A DNA stretch of 64,000 nt from Phycisphaerales bacterium (GTDB lineage Bacteria > Planctomycetota > Phycisphaerae > Phycisphaerales > UBA1924). Made by a program: the position numbers and the translations under genes. A model generated the notes under the pieces. That model did not search any database, was not told where the DNA came from, and saw only the letters and a list, made by a program, of their open reading frames with translations. Location of the stretch: the NCBI GenBank assembly GCA_020427635.1, contig JAGQOH010000005.1, forward strand, positions 1 to 64,000. Direction: 5' to 3'. Of the stretch, positions 36,676 to 46,400 are shown piece by piece (position 1 is the stretch's first letter; each line of letters begins with the position of its first letter).

Positions 36676-36889
36676 CAAATCGCGTGGGACCCACCGTCCG
36701 GTATCTGCGCCCCTGACGCGCGGTCGCGGTCGCGGTATCATCGCCGTTCTGCGCCGGGGTTCGCTCATCTGGCGCAAGAAAACGCGGCACGCACGATGAC
36801 GCCGCGACGGGAACACGCACCTTTCACGAGCACGCAACGGATTCGGCGTCTCGCTGACTCCGGGCTTTTACGCCCACAAGCACGGCACC

Positions 36890-38242
36890 ATGATGAGCAC
36901 ATCAACTGACAAGGCGTCGATTGTCGCACCCACACGCGAACTGATGGCCAGCACCGTCTTTGACGAATTGGGGATGGAGCGCGACAGCGACAATCTCTAT
37001 CTCCAAATCATCGACTCGATGTTGCACGCCGCTGAGATTCTCGAAGTGCCGCGCCACATTCAGCTCATTCTCGCGCAGCCGAAGAATGAGATCATGGTGC
37101 ACTTCCCAGTGCTCATGGACAACGGGCACTACGCCTTGTTCAAGGGCTATCGCGTTCAGCACAACAACGCGCTCGGCCCCTACAAGGGCGGCCTGCGATT
37201 CCACCCGCATGTCGGCCTCGACGATGTCAAGGCATTGTCCGCGCTCATGACCATGAAGTGCTCGCTCGTCCGCATTCCCATGGGTGGCGGCAAGGGCGGC
37301 ATCAAGTGTGATCCGCGCGCCATGTCGCAGAACGAACTCATGCGCGTCACGCGCCGCTTTGTCTCTGCAATCGCAGCACAAATCGGACCCGATCGCGACA
37401 TCCCCGCGCCCGACGTCGGCACGAACGCACAGGTCATGGCCTGGTTCGCCGACACCTACATGCAGATCTCCGATAAGCAGAACAAGATGGCCGTCGTCAC
37501 GGGCAAGCCCGTTGAGTTTGGCGGCTCCTTGGGTCGCGAAAAAGCAACGGGCCAAGGCGTGATCGACGTGCTCGCGGAAATCCTGCCTGACATTGGGCTC
37601 GCATTCAAGGACGCCACCTGCTCAGTGCTGGGCTTTGGCAACGTCGGCTCTTGGGCCGCCAAGCTCTTTGCAGAACGCGGCGGCAAGGTGCGCGCCGCCA
37701 TGGACCACACGGGAGGCGTCTACAACCCCGATGGGCTCGATGTCCTTGCCCTTGATGAGTATGTGCGCGAGCATCGCGGCATCGCGGGCTTCGAAAAGAC
37801 ACGCCACGGCGCCGAGGCCATCTCCGAAGAGGATTTCTATCGCGTGCCTGTCGATGTCTTCATTCCCGCGGCACTCGAGCAAATGATCACCGAGGAGAAG
37901 GCGTCTTGGCTTGACTGCAAGCTCATTGCTGAGGCCGCAAACGCCCCGATGACCCCTCCCGGCGAACGCGCCCTGATGGCTCGCGGCGTCGAGATCCTGC
38001 CGGCGATTCTGTGCTCGGCGGGCGGCGTCACCGTGTCCTACTTCGAGTGGGTGCAAAACCGCACCAACCAGTCGTGGGACCTCGAGAAGGTCGACGACGA
38101 GCTCAATCGGCACATGGTGCTGGCCGCCAGACGCACGCAGTTGGCCCGCCACCGCTTCGGCGTCGACATGCGGACGGCGGCCTACATCGCCGCGCTCGAG
38201 CAAATCGCTCAGGTCTACCAGCTCCGAGGCATCTTCCCGTAA
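36890..38242 (+). CDS. gdhA: Glutamate dehydrogenase (Glu/Leu/Phe/Val family)
   Basis: 450-residue hexameric-type amino-acid dehydrogenase. ALGPYKGGLRFHPHVG, MGGGKGGIKCDPR (catalytic/substrate Lys) and PAPDVGTNAQVMAW are the substrate domain motifs; VLGFGNVGSWAAKLF is the NAD(P)-binding motif. It interconverts 2-oxoglutarate plus ammonia and glutamate. Cofactor preference is not readable. A second ATG directly follows the first (36893). A terminator starts at the stop codon. Confidence 0.92.
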   Translation: MMSTSTDKASIVAPTRELMASTVFDELGMERDSDNLYLQIIDSMLHAAEILEVPRHIQLILAQPKNEIMVHFPVLMDNGHYALFKGYRVQHNNALGPYKGGLRFHPHVGLDDVKALSALMTMKCSLVRIPMGGGKGGIKCDPRAMSQNELMRVTRRFVSAIAAQIGPDRDIPAPDVGTNAQVMAWFADTYMQISDKQNKMAVVTGKPVEFGGSLGREKATGQGVIDVLAEILPDIGLAFKDATCSVLGFGNVGSWAAKLFAERGGKVRAAMDHTGGVYNPDGLDVLALDEYVREHRGIAGFEKTRHGAEAISEEDFYRVPVDVFIPAALEQMITEEKASWLDCKLIAEAANAPMTPPGERALMARGVEILPAILCSAGGVTVSYFEWVQNRTNQSWDLEKVDDELNRHMVLAARRTQLARHRFGVDMRTAAYIAALEQIAQVYQLRGIFP

Positions 38243-38266
38243 ATCCCCGTACTGAAGGGGGTTTTT
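38241..38266 (+). terminator. Terminator of glutamate dehydrogenase gene
   Basis: AAATCCCC (38241-38248) pairs with the G-run and T-run at 38257-38264 across an eight-base loop, followed by further Ts. It begins within the TAA stop codon. Confidence 0.75.
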
Positions 38267-38383
38267 CGCCTTTCTGGCCGCCCCTGGGCCAAGGCTCTGT
38301 CCCTGCCTCAATCCGAGGCTATGCTAGTGCTTGATACTGATGCGGTCCGCCTGATGGGATCGCCTGCGGCCTTGGACGATCGT

Positions 38384-38422
38384 GCTCGAGAAGATCGCCG
38401 GACCGAGTTGAACTTCTCGAGC
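38384..38422 (+). promoter_or_regulatory. Leader inverted repeat upstream of the RRM gene
   Basis: GCTCGAGAAG (38384-38393) and CTTCTCGAGC (38413-38422) are a perfect ten-base inverted repeat with a 19-base loop. It ends 16 bases before the ATG of the RNA-binding protein, which lacks a clear Shine-Dalgarno. Either an RNA stem-loop controlling translation or an operator. Confidence 0.5.
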
Positions 38423-38438
38423 GTGAGATCGTGTAGCG

Positions 38439-38858
38439 ATGAAGAAGATTTATGTCGGGAACTTGCCGTTCTCTATGAACGACGGCGAGCTCCGGGACCT
38501 GTTTGCGGCCCATGGCAACGTCATGTCCGCGTCTGTGGTGATGGATCGTGAAACCGGGCGTTCACGCGGCTTCGGTTTTGTGGAAATGGATGACGCTGAA
38601 GCGGACAACGCTATCAATGCGTTGAACGGCTCCGTGTTCAGTGGTCGTGACCTCCGTGTCAACGAAGCGCGCCCGCGCGAGGATCGTCCGCGTGGCGGCG
38701 GTGGCTATGGCGGCGGCGGTCGCGGTGGGTACGGCGGCGGCGGCGGTGGTGGCTATGGTGGCGGCGGCGGGGGGCGCGGCGGCTACGCCGGCTCGCGCGG
38801 CGGCGACCGTGGCGGCCGCGGTGGCGACCGTGGTGGTCGGCGCGACGACGCCTGGTAA
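38439..38858 (+). CDS. Glycine-rich RRM RNA-binding protein
   Basis: 139-residue protein: one RNA-recognition motif with RNP2 IYVGNLPF (about 4-11) and RNP1 RGFGFVEM (about 43-50), then a Gly/Arg/Tyr-rich tail (about 84-139) made of GGYGGGG and RGG units. Cyanobacterial and planctomycete relatives are cold-inducible RNA chaperones. The RGG-rich tail may promote RNA binding or condensate formation, an inference. The tail DNA is a low-complexity GGC/GGT repeat. Confidence 0.92.
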   Translation: MKKIYVGNLPFSMNDGELRDLFAAHGNVMSASVVMDRETGRSRGFGFVEMDDAEADNAINALNGSVFSGRDLRVNEARPREDRPRGGGGYGGGGRGGYGGGGGGGYGGGGGGRGGYAGSRGGDRGGRGGDRGGRRDDAW

Positions 38859-38874
38859 TCCAACCGCATCACTC

Positions 38875-38905
38875 CGCCTGATCATGCAGTGTGCAGCATC
38901 AGGCG
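38875..38905. terminator. Possible bidirectional hairpin between convergent genes
   Basis: CGCCTGAT (38875-38882) pairs perfectly with ATCAGGCG (38898-38905), and inside it TGCA pairs with TGCA around GTG. No T-run follows on either strand, so termination is uncertain. It overlaps the stop codon of the small minus-strand ORF. Confidence 0.4.
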
Positions 38906-39090
38906 TAGACATCCACGTGTGATTGAGATTCTCGCCGCGGTTCGGTGGCTTCAACGCTGCTGACCGCGGCGTTTGTCTGCGCGCCCTGCGCCTCCGGCGC
39001 ATCCGGCGGCTCCAGCCCATCAGAGTGCGGCTTCACGCCGCCCGTCACATACATCCCGGCGCTCCCCGCGCCGATGCCTTGCACATTCAT
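38899..39090 (-). CDS. Possible small protein (63 aa)
   Basis: A 63-residue frame, MNVQGIGAGSAGMYVTGGVK at the start and HVDVYA at the end, with a Pro/Glu/Ala-rich middle. An AGGTG site precedes the ATG at 39090 by four bases. No family recognised. It would end inside the hairpin shared with the convergent RRM gene. Plausible but unproven. Confidence 0.4.
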   Translation of the reverse strand: MNVQGIGAGSAGMYVTGGVKPHSDGLEPPDAPEAQGAQTNAAVSSVEATEPRRESQSHVDVYA

Positions 39091-39200
39091 CGCGCACCTC
39101 GCTATCCCCTCCAATGGGGAGTCTGCGATGTGCCCTGCGCGAAGGCAGGCAATCCCCTGGGAAACCGCGGAAAAGCTTGCCGGTTGTGCGGATTCGCTTA

Positions 39201-39590
39201 TCAGCCCTGCTTCTCGGACGAACCGCCCTCGGCTGCAAATTGGTCAAGCATCAGCAGCGCACGACGCATGTGCGGAATGACGATCGAGCCGCCAACGATC
39301 AGCGCGATGTTCATCGCATCAGTGATCTGCGCAACGGTGTAGCCCGCTCTCACACATTGCTCCGTGTGATAGTTGATGCAGTCGTCGCAGCGCAACACCA
39401 TTGACGCCACAAGTCCAAGCAGTTCCTTGGTCCCGCCGTCCAGCCCGCCATCGCTCGTGCGATCGCGGTACGCCCCTGTGTCAAGCGTCAGAAACCGATC
39501 GATCCCCAGATGCCCAGTTGAGCGCAAGCGAGCTTGGGCTGCTTCTCGTTGGGCGCGAAAGGAATCGGGCGTCGGTGCGGTGCTGCTCAT
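39201..39590 (-). CDS. Carboxymuconolactone decarboxylase / AhpD-like protein
   Basis: 129-residue all-helical protein. VLRCDDCINYHTEQCVRAGY contains the CxxC-x3-H pattern of AhpD-like CMD-family thiol peroxidase partners, and ITDAMNIALIVGGSIVI is the second family helix. It probably acts as a small redox enzyme in the cytosol. The ATG at 39590 is preferred over further upstream codons, which are Arg-rich and antisense-like. It lies 34 bases downstream of the WecA-like gene. Confidence 0.87.
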   Translation of the reverse strand: MSSTAPTPDSFRAQREAAQARLRSTGHLGIDRFLTLDTGAYRDRTSDGGLDGGTKELLGLVASMVLRCDDCINYHTEQCVRAGYTVAQITDAMNIALIVGGSIVIPHMRRALLMLDQFAAEGGSSEKQG

Positions 39591-39624
39591 GGCACGCAGC
39601 CTACCGCGCACCAGTGACAGACCG

Positions 39625-41001
39625 TCATGAGGTCGGCGCTGGTCGCGGCGGGGCGCCCGCGTGGGCTGCTTCCGCCCCGGGCACGGTTGGCTCCTCAACA
39701 GCCGGCGTGGGCTTGGTGTCGAACAACTGCGCCGCCGATTCGATCGCCTGGCGTCGCGCCACCTTCACCGCAGTCACGGTGATGAATGCACCAAACACGA
39801 GCGCCACCGTCAAGACGACACGCACGCGCCCTTCCGTGAGCCACAGCCCGAGCCCGGCAAACACCGCCCCAATGCCATACAGCGCAAACACAGCACCCTT
39901 GACCCCAAGCGCACGCTTGAGCATGTGATGCAGGTGCTGATCGTCCGCCGCCGAGAGTGGCTTGCCCGCCAGCTTCCGACGCACGATCGCCAGGAACGTG
40001 TCGATGATCGGGATCGCATAGATGATCAGCCCCGCGATCACCAGATGCGTCTTGCCCGTATCGCCAAGTGACAAGATCAACACGATCGATAGATAGCCAA
40101 GTAACAACGACCCGCAGTCGCCCAGGAAGATCGTCGCGGGATTGAAGTTGTGCGGCAGGAAGCCAAGACACGCGCCAAGCAAGGCGAGCGCGAGAATCAC
40201 ACGAGCTGAATCCAATGGACCATCATCCGCCACCGCCAGGTGAAGGGCAACGATCAGCAAACCCGCCGCCGCCACCGCCGTCACGCCGGACAACAGCCCA
40301 TCCAGCCCATCGATTAGGTTTGAGGCGTTGCACCCGCCCAGTACGAACACCGCGATGATGATCGTGCCCGTCCAATAGATCGCGTCGAATTGCACCTCCG
40401 GGCCCAAGAGCGGCGTGAGCGCCGCAGGCACCGTGATGTGCCAGACCATCTCCGCATTGTCGAACAGCCAACTGCCGATCGGCTGCATGAAGCCCGCGGC
40501 CACCTTGACGCCAATGTCGTTCATCGCCAGCGCCGCCGCCGCCAGCAGCTGCCCAACGATCTTCAGGCGTGGAAAAAGCCCGGCAGCGTCATCGAGCAGC
40601 CCGGTGATCGTAATCGCCACCATGCCGACGACGATCGACAGCGGAAAGGCCCGTTGCTCGAACCGCGATTCGTGTGTCTCGAAGAAGGCGGTGGGCAAGC
40701 CCTCGCCGATGTACGAGAAGGCAATGCCCCCCAGCACGCCAACAAACACCGCAAGCCCGCCCAGATAGGCCACAGGAATGCGATGGGCCTTGCGCGGGTC
40801 GGTCGGACGATCAACGATGCCCTGACTGATCGCCAGCTTGCGCATCAGCGGCGTTAGGCACACCGTGAGCAGGAAGGCCACAATGAACACGCCGATGTAC
40901 GCGTGAAACATGTCCAGCGCGCCCACCGCACCTTGCGCTGAGTCCACCAGTGTCGAGGGCGATTGCCCCGGCGCCAGGTTGGTTGGGTCGACCTGCTGCA
41001 T
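39625..41001 (-). CDS. WecA/TagO-type polyprenyl-phosphate sugar-phosphotransferase
   Basis: 458-residue enzyme with about eleven membrane helices that starts glycan assembly by transferring a sugar-1-phosphate from a UDP-sugar to a polyprenyl phosphate. Active-site signatures are ITGLLDDAAGLF, CNASNLIDGLDGL, NPATIFLGDCGSLLLG and DDQHLHHMLKR. It is WecA/TagO-like rather than MraY. A Pro/Ala-rich tail follows the core. The start is ATG 41001; a GTG at 41013 is possible. It is the downstream gene of the exopolysaccharide locus and the only glycan transferase in it. Confidence 0.9.
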   Translation of the reverse strand: MQQVDPTNLAPGQSPSTLVDSAQGAVGALDMFHAYIGVFIVAFLLTVCLTPLMRKLAISQGIVDRPTDPRKAHRIPVAYLGGLAVFVGVLGGIAFSYIGEGLPTAFFETHESRFEQRAFPLSIVVGMVAITITGLLDDAAGLFPRLKIVGQLLAAAALAMNDIGVKVAAGFMQPIGSWLFDNAEMVWHITVPAALTPLLGPEVQFDAIYWTGTIIIAVFVLGGCNASNLIDGLDGLLSGVTAVAAAGLLIVALHLAVADDGPLDSARVILALALLGACLGFLPHNFNPATIFLGDCGSLLLGYLSIVLILSLGDTGKTHLVIAGLIIYAIPIIDTFLAIVRRKLAGKPLSAADDQHLHHMLKRALGVKGAVFALYGIGAVFAGLGLWLTEGRVRVVLTVALVFGAFITVTAVKVARRQAIESAAQLFDTKPTPAVEEPTVPGAEAAHAGAPPRPAPTS

Positions 41002-41094
41002 TGCTCCACCCACTCAAGGCCGTCCCCATTGGCCCAGCGCGGCATGGTACGCCCAACGGTTCTGCTCTGCCCCAAAGGAGCGTTGCCGCGACGA

Positions 41095-43329
41095 TCACGC
41101 CGCGTCCGCCGGCTCCTTCTCCTGCTCGCCCGGGGGGGCATATTCCTGATAGTCCATCGTCGTCTTGTAATTCGACTTGAGATAGCCGCCCGCCGAGGCG
41201 CGCACGCCATTGACGATCACGCCCAGGAAGTCGGCTCGCGCATCACCCAATTGCGTGCGCAAGCGAGCCAGCAGGCCCCGCTTCTCGCTGTACGTCCGGC
41301 ATACCAGGACCGACGCGTCGCAACGGCCAGCCAATGCGAAGGCGTCACCCGCCACAACTGCTGGGGCCACATCAAGGAAGATGAGGTCATAGTGCGACTT
41401 CGCCTTGGTCAGCAGGTCACCCATGACGGCCGTGTTCAGACGCTCATACTGATGCCCGCGATCCGTGCCCGCAGAGAGCAATGACACACCGTTCGAGACC
41501 TCCTGCACGCAGCCATCCAGCGTGCCGTCGCCGCGCAGAAGATCCGCGAGTCCTGGACCTTCCTTCACGCCCAGCATGGTGTGCAACGAAGGCCTGCGCA
41601 GGTTCGCATCGATGATCAGCACCCGCTTGTCGATCAGCGCCGCCGAGTGCGCCAGGTTGGCGACAATCGAAGAGTTCCCGGATCCGGGCATGCCCGGACA
41701 AAAGACGACTGTTTGGTGACCGCGCGCATCGCAGGCCTTTAGGATCGCTGTGCGAATCTGGCGCGCACTCTCCGCCACTGCGCCAAGCGGACGATCCTTG
41801 ACCGCAAGCTCGATGCGTTCGGGCTTGGCGGGGTCGATCGCCAAGTCGGGCACGATCCCCAACACCCGCGTGCGAGGAATGAGTGAAATATCGCGCGGTG
41901 AACGCACGCGTTGCTCCCGCAATTCGCGCAGCACGATGAAGCCCGCCGTCGAACCGACGATCAGCAAGACCGACAGTGACAGCACCGGGATCGGCTTGGG
42001 AAAGCTGCGGAAGTCGGGCTTCTTGGCTTGCTCGATGATGCGCACCTGCGTGCCAACCTGCTCGACAATGGACAGATTGCGCCGGCCTTCCGTAACGCGT
42101 TCCATCTCTTGCCGCTTGGCCTCAGACTCCGTCTCCATCTCCTCATACTGCTTCAGCAGGCCCTGCACCTCAGTGAGCTTGAGGCGCGCATCTTCGAGGT
42201 CAGTTGTGAGCTGATCCTCGGCACGCTCATATGACGAGATCGTCGACCGGTAGTTCTCGAGCGCCGTGGCGAATGCCTCGGCCATCTCGTTCTCCACGAC
42301 CTTCTTGTACTGATTGTGCAAGGACGCGATCGACGCTTCCATCGCCTTCACGTCGCGGTGGTTTGGGCCGAACTGCGCGCGCGTTGACGCCAGCGTCGCC
42401 TCGCGAAGCTCGATCTCGCTTTCAAGTGACTGCGCCACCCGAGCTTCCTCCGCCTGCGCCCGAATCATTTCCGGATACACGGGCGGGCCATCTTGCTTCG
42501 TCAACTCCAGATACTGGTTGTACAGCTGCTGCAACCGAGCCTTGTCTTCGCGCAATGCAACAATGCGCGGCAGCAACTCCTGCACCTCCTGGTAATAGCT
42601 CGATTCGGTCTGACGCACGCTCTCCAGCCCGCGGTCCGCAATCAGACGCTCCTTGTTGTTCTCGATCGCGTCAATGTCCGCCTTGATTGAACGGAGGTTG
42701 CGGTCAAACTGCTCGATCTTCTGACGAGCGTCGGCGCCACGCGTCTTGCGGTGATCGTCCATGTAGACGTCAGAGATAGCATTCGCAATCGTCGGTGCAT
42801 CGGCAGACGATGGCGTCCGCACCGACAATTCGAACAGTGCCGTTCCACCCAGCATGCGCGCATTCACGATCTTCTTCAGGTCATACAACGCCTCGGCCTG
42901 GTCAAGGCCGTCGCGACCCATGTACTTCTTGATCCACTTCGTGTTGCGCACCGTTGGTTCATTCAGCGCCGCAACCAAAATCTGGTCCGCCTGAATCAGC
43001 TTGACCTGCGTCTGCAGGAACACCTCGTTCTCTTCGCCTGAACCCGTCTGGCCGATCGTCTCGTCCATGCGTCCCGCCGACATGGGCGGCATCGACTGGA
43101 ACAGCACCTTGCCGTCATAGCGAGGCACGAACAACGCAAAGACCAAGTACAGCACCACACCAAGCACCGCGCCCGCGAGCGCAGACCCCAAGAGCCAGGG
43201 GTAGTAGCTGCGCAGCAGACGAATGGGATCAAGCGCCGCTGCGGCGCCCGCCGGCGCCGCCGCTGCCGCAACCGCCACTGGCCTGGGCGCGCCCGCCGTT
43301 GGTGGCGCTGGAATTGTGCTCGTCGTCAT
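41095..43329 (-). CDS. Wzc-like polysaccharide co-polymerase with degenerate BY-kinase domain
   Basis: 744-residue protein. Residues 44-70 are membrane helix 1, followed by a Wzz-type periplasmic domain with long coiled coils (about 200-430), helix 2 (about 449-467), and a cytosolic BY-kinase-like domain. The Walker A region is GMPGSGNSS (546-554), with Asn552 where the catalytic Lys belongs. The Walker A' region LIIDANLRRP has Asn576 instead of the second Asp. Walker B is LIFLDVAP. The C-terminal tail has Tyr716, 721, 727 and 730, resembling the tyrosine cluster of active kinases. It controls export or chain length with the Wza-like protein; kinase activity is doubtful. Confidence 0.9.
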   Translation of the reverse strand: MTTSTIPAPPTAGAPRPVAVAAAAAPAGAAAALDPIRLLRSYYPWLLGSALAGAVLGVVLYLVFALFVPRYDGKVLFQSMPPMSAGRMDETIGQTGSGEENEVFLQTQVKLIQADQILVAALNEPTVRNTKWIKKYMGRDGLDQAEALYDLKKIVNARMLGGTALFELSVRTPSSADAPTIANAISDVYMDDHRKTRGADARQKIEQFDRNLRSIKADIDAIENNKERLIADRGLESVRQTESSYYQEVQELLPRIVALREDKARLQQLYNQYLELTKQDGPPVYPEMIRAQAEEARVAQSLESEIELREATLASTRAQFGPNHRDVKAMEASIASLHNQYKKVVENEMAEAFATALENYRSTISSYERAEDQLTTDLEDARLKLTEVQGLLKQYEEMETESEAKRQEMERVTEGRRNLSIVEQVGTQVRIIEQAKKPDFRSFPKPIPVLSLSVLLIVGSTAGFIVLRELREQRVRSPRDISLIPRTRVLGIVPDLAIDPAKPERIELAVKDRPLGAVAESARQIRTAILKACDARGHQTVVFCPGMPGSGNSSIVANLAHSAALIDKRVLIIDANLRRPSLHTMLGVKEGPGLADLLRGDGTLDGCVQEVSNGVSLLSAGTDRGHQYERLNTAVMGDLLTKAKSHYDLIFLDVAPAVVAGDAFALAGRCDASVLVCRTYSEKRGLLARLRTQLGDARADFLGVIVNGVRASAGGYLKSNYKTTMDYQEYAPPGEQEKEPADAA

Positions 43330-43486
43330 GGCGATTCGTCCTCTTCTCTGCGCAGCCTCGGGCGCACCGTCCCCGGGCCCCGTTCCAAAAATTCACTCCG
43401 GATCCATCCGTGTACATCGGCCTCTGCGCGGGCGAGCCTTTGCCCGCCTCGCGCGATCCTGGCCTCCTCCAGCGCACCGATAACGC

Positions 43487-46400
43487 TCAGGGAATGGTGC
43501 TCCGCACCGCATCGATCTCCGCTTGGTACTGATCCCGGTTGCTCCCGGTTCGGACATCCTCCAGGGCCTTCTGAGCATCCGCCAACGCCTGGCGGGCACC
43601 GCGGTTGTCCTCCAGGGCGACATATACCTGGGCCAGGTGGATGTTCGACAGCACCCGGTGGTCCGGCACCAATGCCGTCCGAATCGCGTTCTGCAGGTGT
43701 CCCGCCGCGTCGTTCAAGCGACCGGCCTCGAAAAACACCACGCCAACCGTATCCAACACCGCCGAGTTATCGGGTGCGATCTGCTGAGCTTGCTCGGCAT
43801 AGGGAATCGCTTCCTCACCCCGATCCAGATGCTTCGCGAGGATGTACCCCACGTTGTTGTTGAGCTCCAGATCAAGGTTGTAGAGCGCCAGTCCCTTCCT
43901 GCCCGAGTCGAGCGCTTGCTCAAAGAGCTTACGCGCCGCGGCTGGGTCGCTCGTCTCCTTCGACACGCCCAGGTCATACTGCAGGTTCGAAAGCAGCTTG
44001 TATGCCTCAAGCTGCGCTGCAGCATCGCCCTCGGATCCCGCGACCATGGCTTCCGCTCTCGGAATGTCCTCTGCCTTCACGCCCGCGACAAGCCGCTTGT
44101 ATCCCAGGCGGCGCACCTCCAAAGACACGGGCAACTCCCCGCGTGACGCCGCCAGCTTGTCCAGCCACTGCTGCGCCTCGCCCTCGGCGCCGAGCGCCTG
44201 GCGCACCTGGGTGTACCAGTAGCCAAGCATGTTGGAATCGCCCAACTCGACCGCCATGTCATAGCCCTTGTCGATCAGCGCTTCCATCTCGTCGAGGTTG
44301 TCCAAGAAGGCCTGCGTCCGCGCTTGCAACATGATCGTCGGCACCGTCTCTTCCATCGACTTCACGACATCAAGCAAACGCAGTGCCTGCCCGCGCGTCG
44401 GCGGTGCGTCACGCTGCAACAAACAGTCCAGCAAGCTCGCTGAGACCACCTTGCTGCGCTCCTCATCCGCCTTCGTGCTGTCCAGATCGAGCAAGCGCTG
44501 GAAGCAGCGCGATGCTTCGCTATACCGACCCAAGCGCCGACACAGGTCACCAGTTGAGCCCTGCCAGAAAGACGAGTCCGGATAGCGATCCGCCGCCTCG
44601 ATGGCTGCATTGAGCGCTTCGTTTTCGCGACGCACGTTGAGCAACTGTTGCACAAGCACGCGCCGAAGCGTGTCTGCGTTCGAGCCCGATGCGTTCTCAA
44701 GGCCCTTGCGGAGTTCGACCAGCGCCTCTTCCAGGCGCCCGCGGCTCTTGTACAGCTCGAACTTCAAGCCCCAGGCGTCCATCATGTCCGGGCGCAATCG
44801 CAACACCTGATCCAGATCCTGGATCACATCCGGGAACATCGCCGGGTCATCTCGGTTCAGCACGGCGCGCCGGTAGTACGGCAAGTGCGACGAAGGATGC
44901 TTCTCAACCGCCGAAGCGAGAATGCGCTGTGCTTCGCGCGTGTCACCCGTGCGCTCCGCAATCGCCGCCGAGAGAATCAGCACCTCCAAATCGTTCGGAT
45001 ACTGCTTCGCCGCCTTCTGCAAGACCGTCCTCGCTTCGGACATGTTCTCCATGCGGATCAGTGTTTCGACCAGCCGCTTGCTCACGCCGAACGCGTCCTC
45101 GACGTTCTCGCCGCCCTCTGCAATGATCGAGCGGTACGCTTCCGCCGCGCGCCGATTGGCTTCATCCGCTTCAGCAGTCGCCTTCGCCGCCGCTTCGGGT
45201 TGTTCGTTTGCTTCAAACTGAGCCGCCTCTGTGGACTTGGTGCTGCCCAAATTGAAGAAGTAGTTGCCCAACTGGCGATCAATGTCGCGCGTTGGACCCT
45301 GCTTTGAACGCACAGCCTCGAGCACTTCAACCGCTTGGGCGTCCTCGCCGCACTCCAACAAGAATCCGGCCTGCGCCATGCGTGCCGCCACAAGCGGCTC
45401 ATCTTCGGTCAAGGTCTTGGCGTAGTCGTCAAAGACCGCCACACCCTCATCGACCGAACCGTGATCGCCACGCGCGACCAGCGCTCGCAATCGGGTCATG
45501 ATGAGTGGTGCGACTTCCTTGCCCTCAAGCTGATCCAACACGTCGCGCGCCTCGCTCCATTGCTCATCCGCGATCAGCAGGTTCGCCAGCGCCAAGGCAT
45601 TCGTCGTGTCATCGGGCAGCGCCTTGAACACCTCTCGACGCACCCGAACAGCCTCTTCGCGATCGCCGGCCTTCGCCTCCAAGTCGAGCCAGATCGCCCG
45701 CAACTCTTCGTCGTTTGGCATGAAACGAAACACTTGAGACTCGCGCCCAACCGCCGCCAATGCCTCGTCGTTTCGTCCGAGCTTCGCGAGGGCGCGGGCA
45801 TAGAGCTTCGCCGACGCCACATCGTCGGGCTTGCTCTGCAGCGCTCGCTCCAGCGCATCAATCGCTTGCGGCACCAAGCCCGCCTCAAGTCGAGACTGTC
45901 CTAACAGTCGCCAGAGCGCCGCGTTGTATGGCAGACGCTTCGTTGCCGATTCAAAAGTGCGCACAGCATCCGTGGGCTTGCCTTCCGCAAGCTGCAGGCG
46001 GCCTTCAAACGTTGCACCCTCCGCTCGATCAGAGTTAAGTTGCCCCGCTTTCTGTGCCGCAACACGCGCCGTCGCCAGGTCGCCCTGACGAAGCGACCAC
46101 ACGAAGCGCGCTTCAATCACACTCGGATGATTGGGGTCCGCCTTTTCCGCTGCGGCCAGCCACTCATTCACGCGATCGGGCATGTTCTGCGTGATGTACA
46201 GCGCTACTCGCTGCAGCGCCTTCTCAACATCGGGCAGCGGCGAAGCCTCGATCACCGCATCCTGGGCCTTGACCGGGTCCTCATACTGCAGCGCAATCAC
46301 GATGTTCTTGAAGTTCTGATTGTTCGGGAAGCGCTCCTGTGCCGACTTGGCGATGGCAATGGCGCCTGGACGGTCCTCGTCCATCATGTGCTGCTGCAAC

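Noticed and set aside
38641-38860. GGC/GGT repeats in the RRM gene considered as a tandem repeat element
   Set aside because: They encode the glycine-rich tail in frame and need no other explanation.
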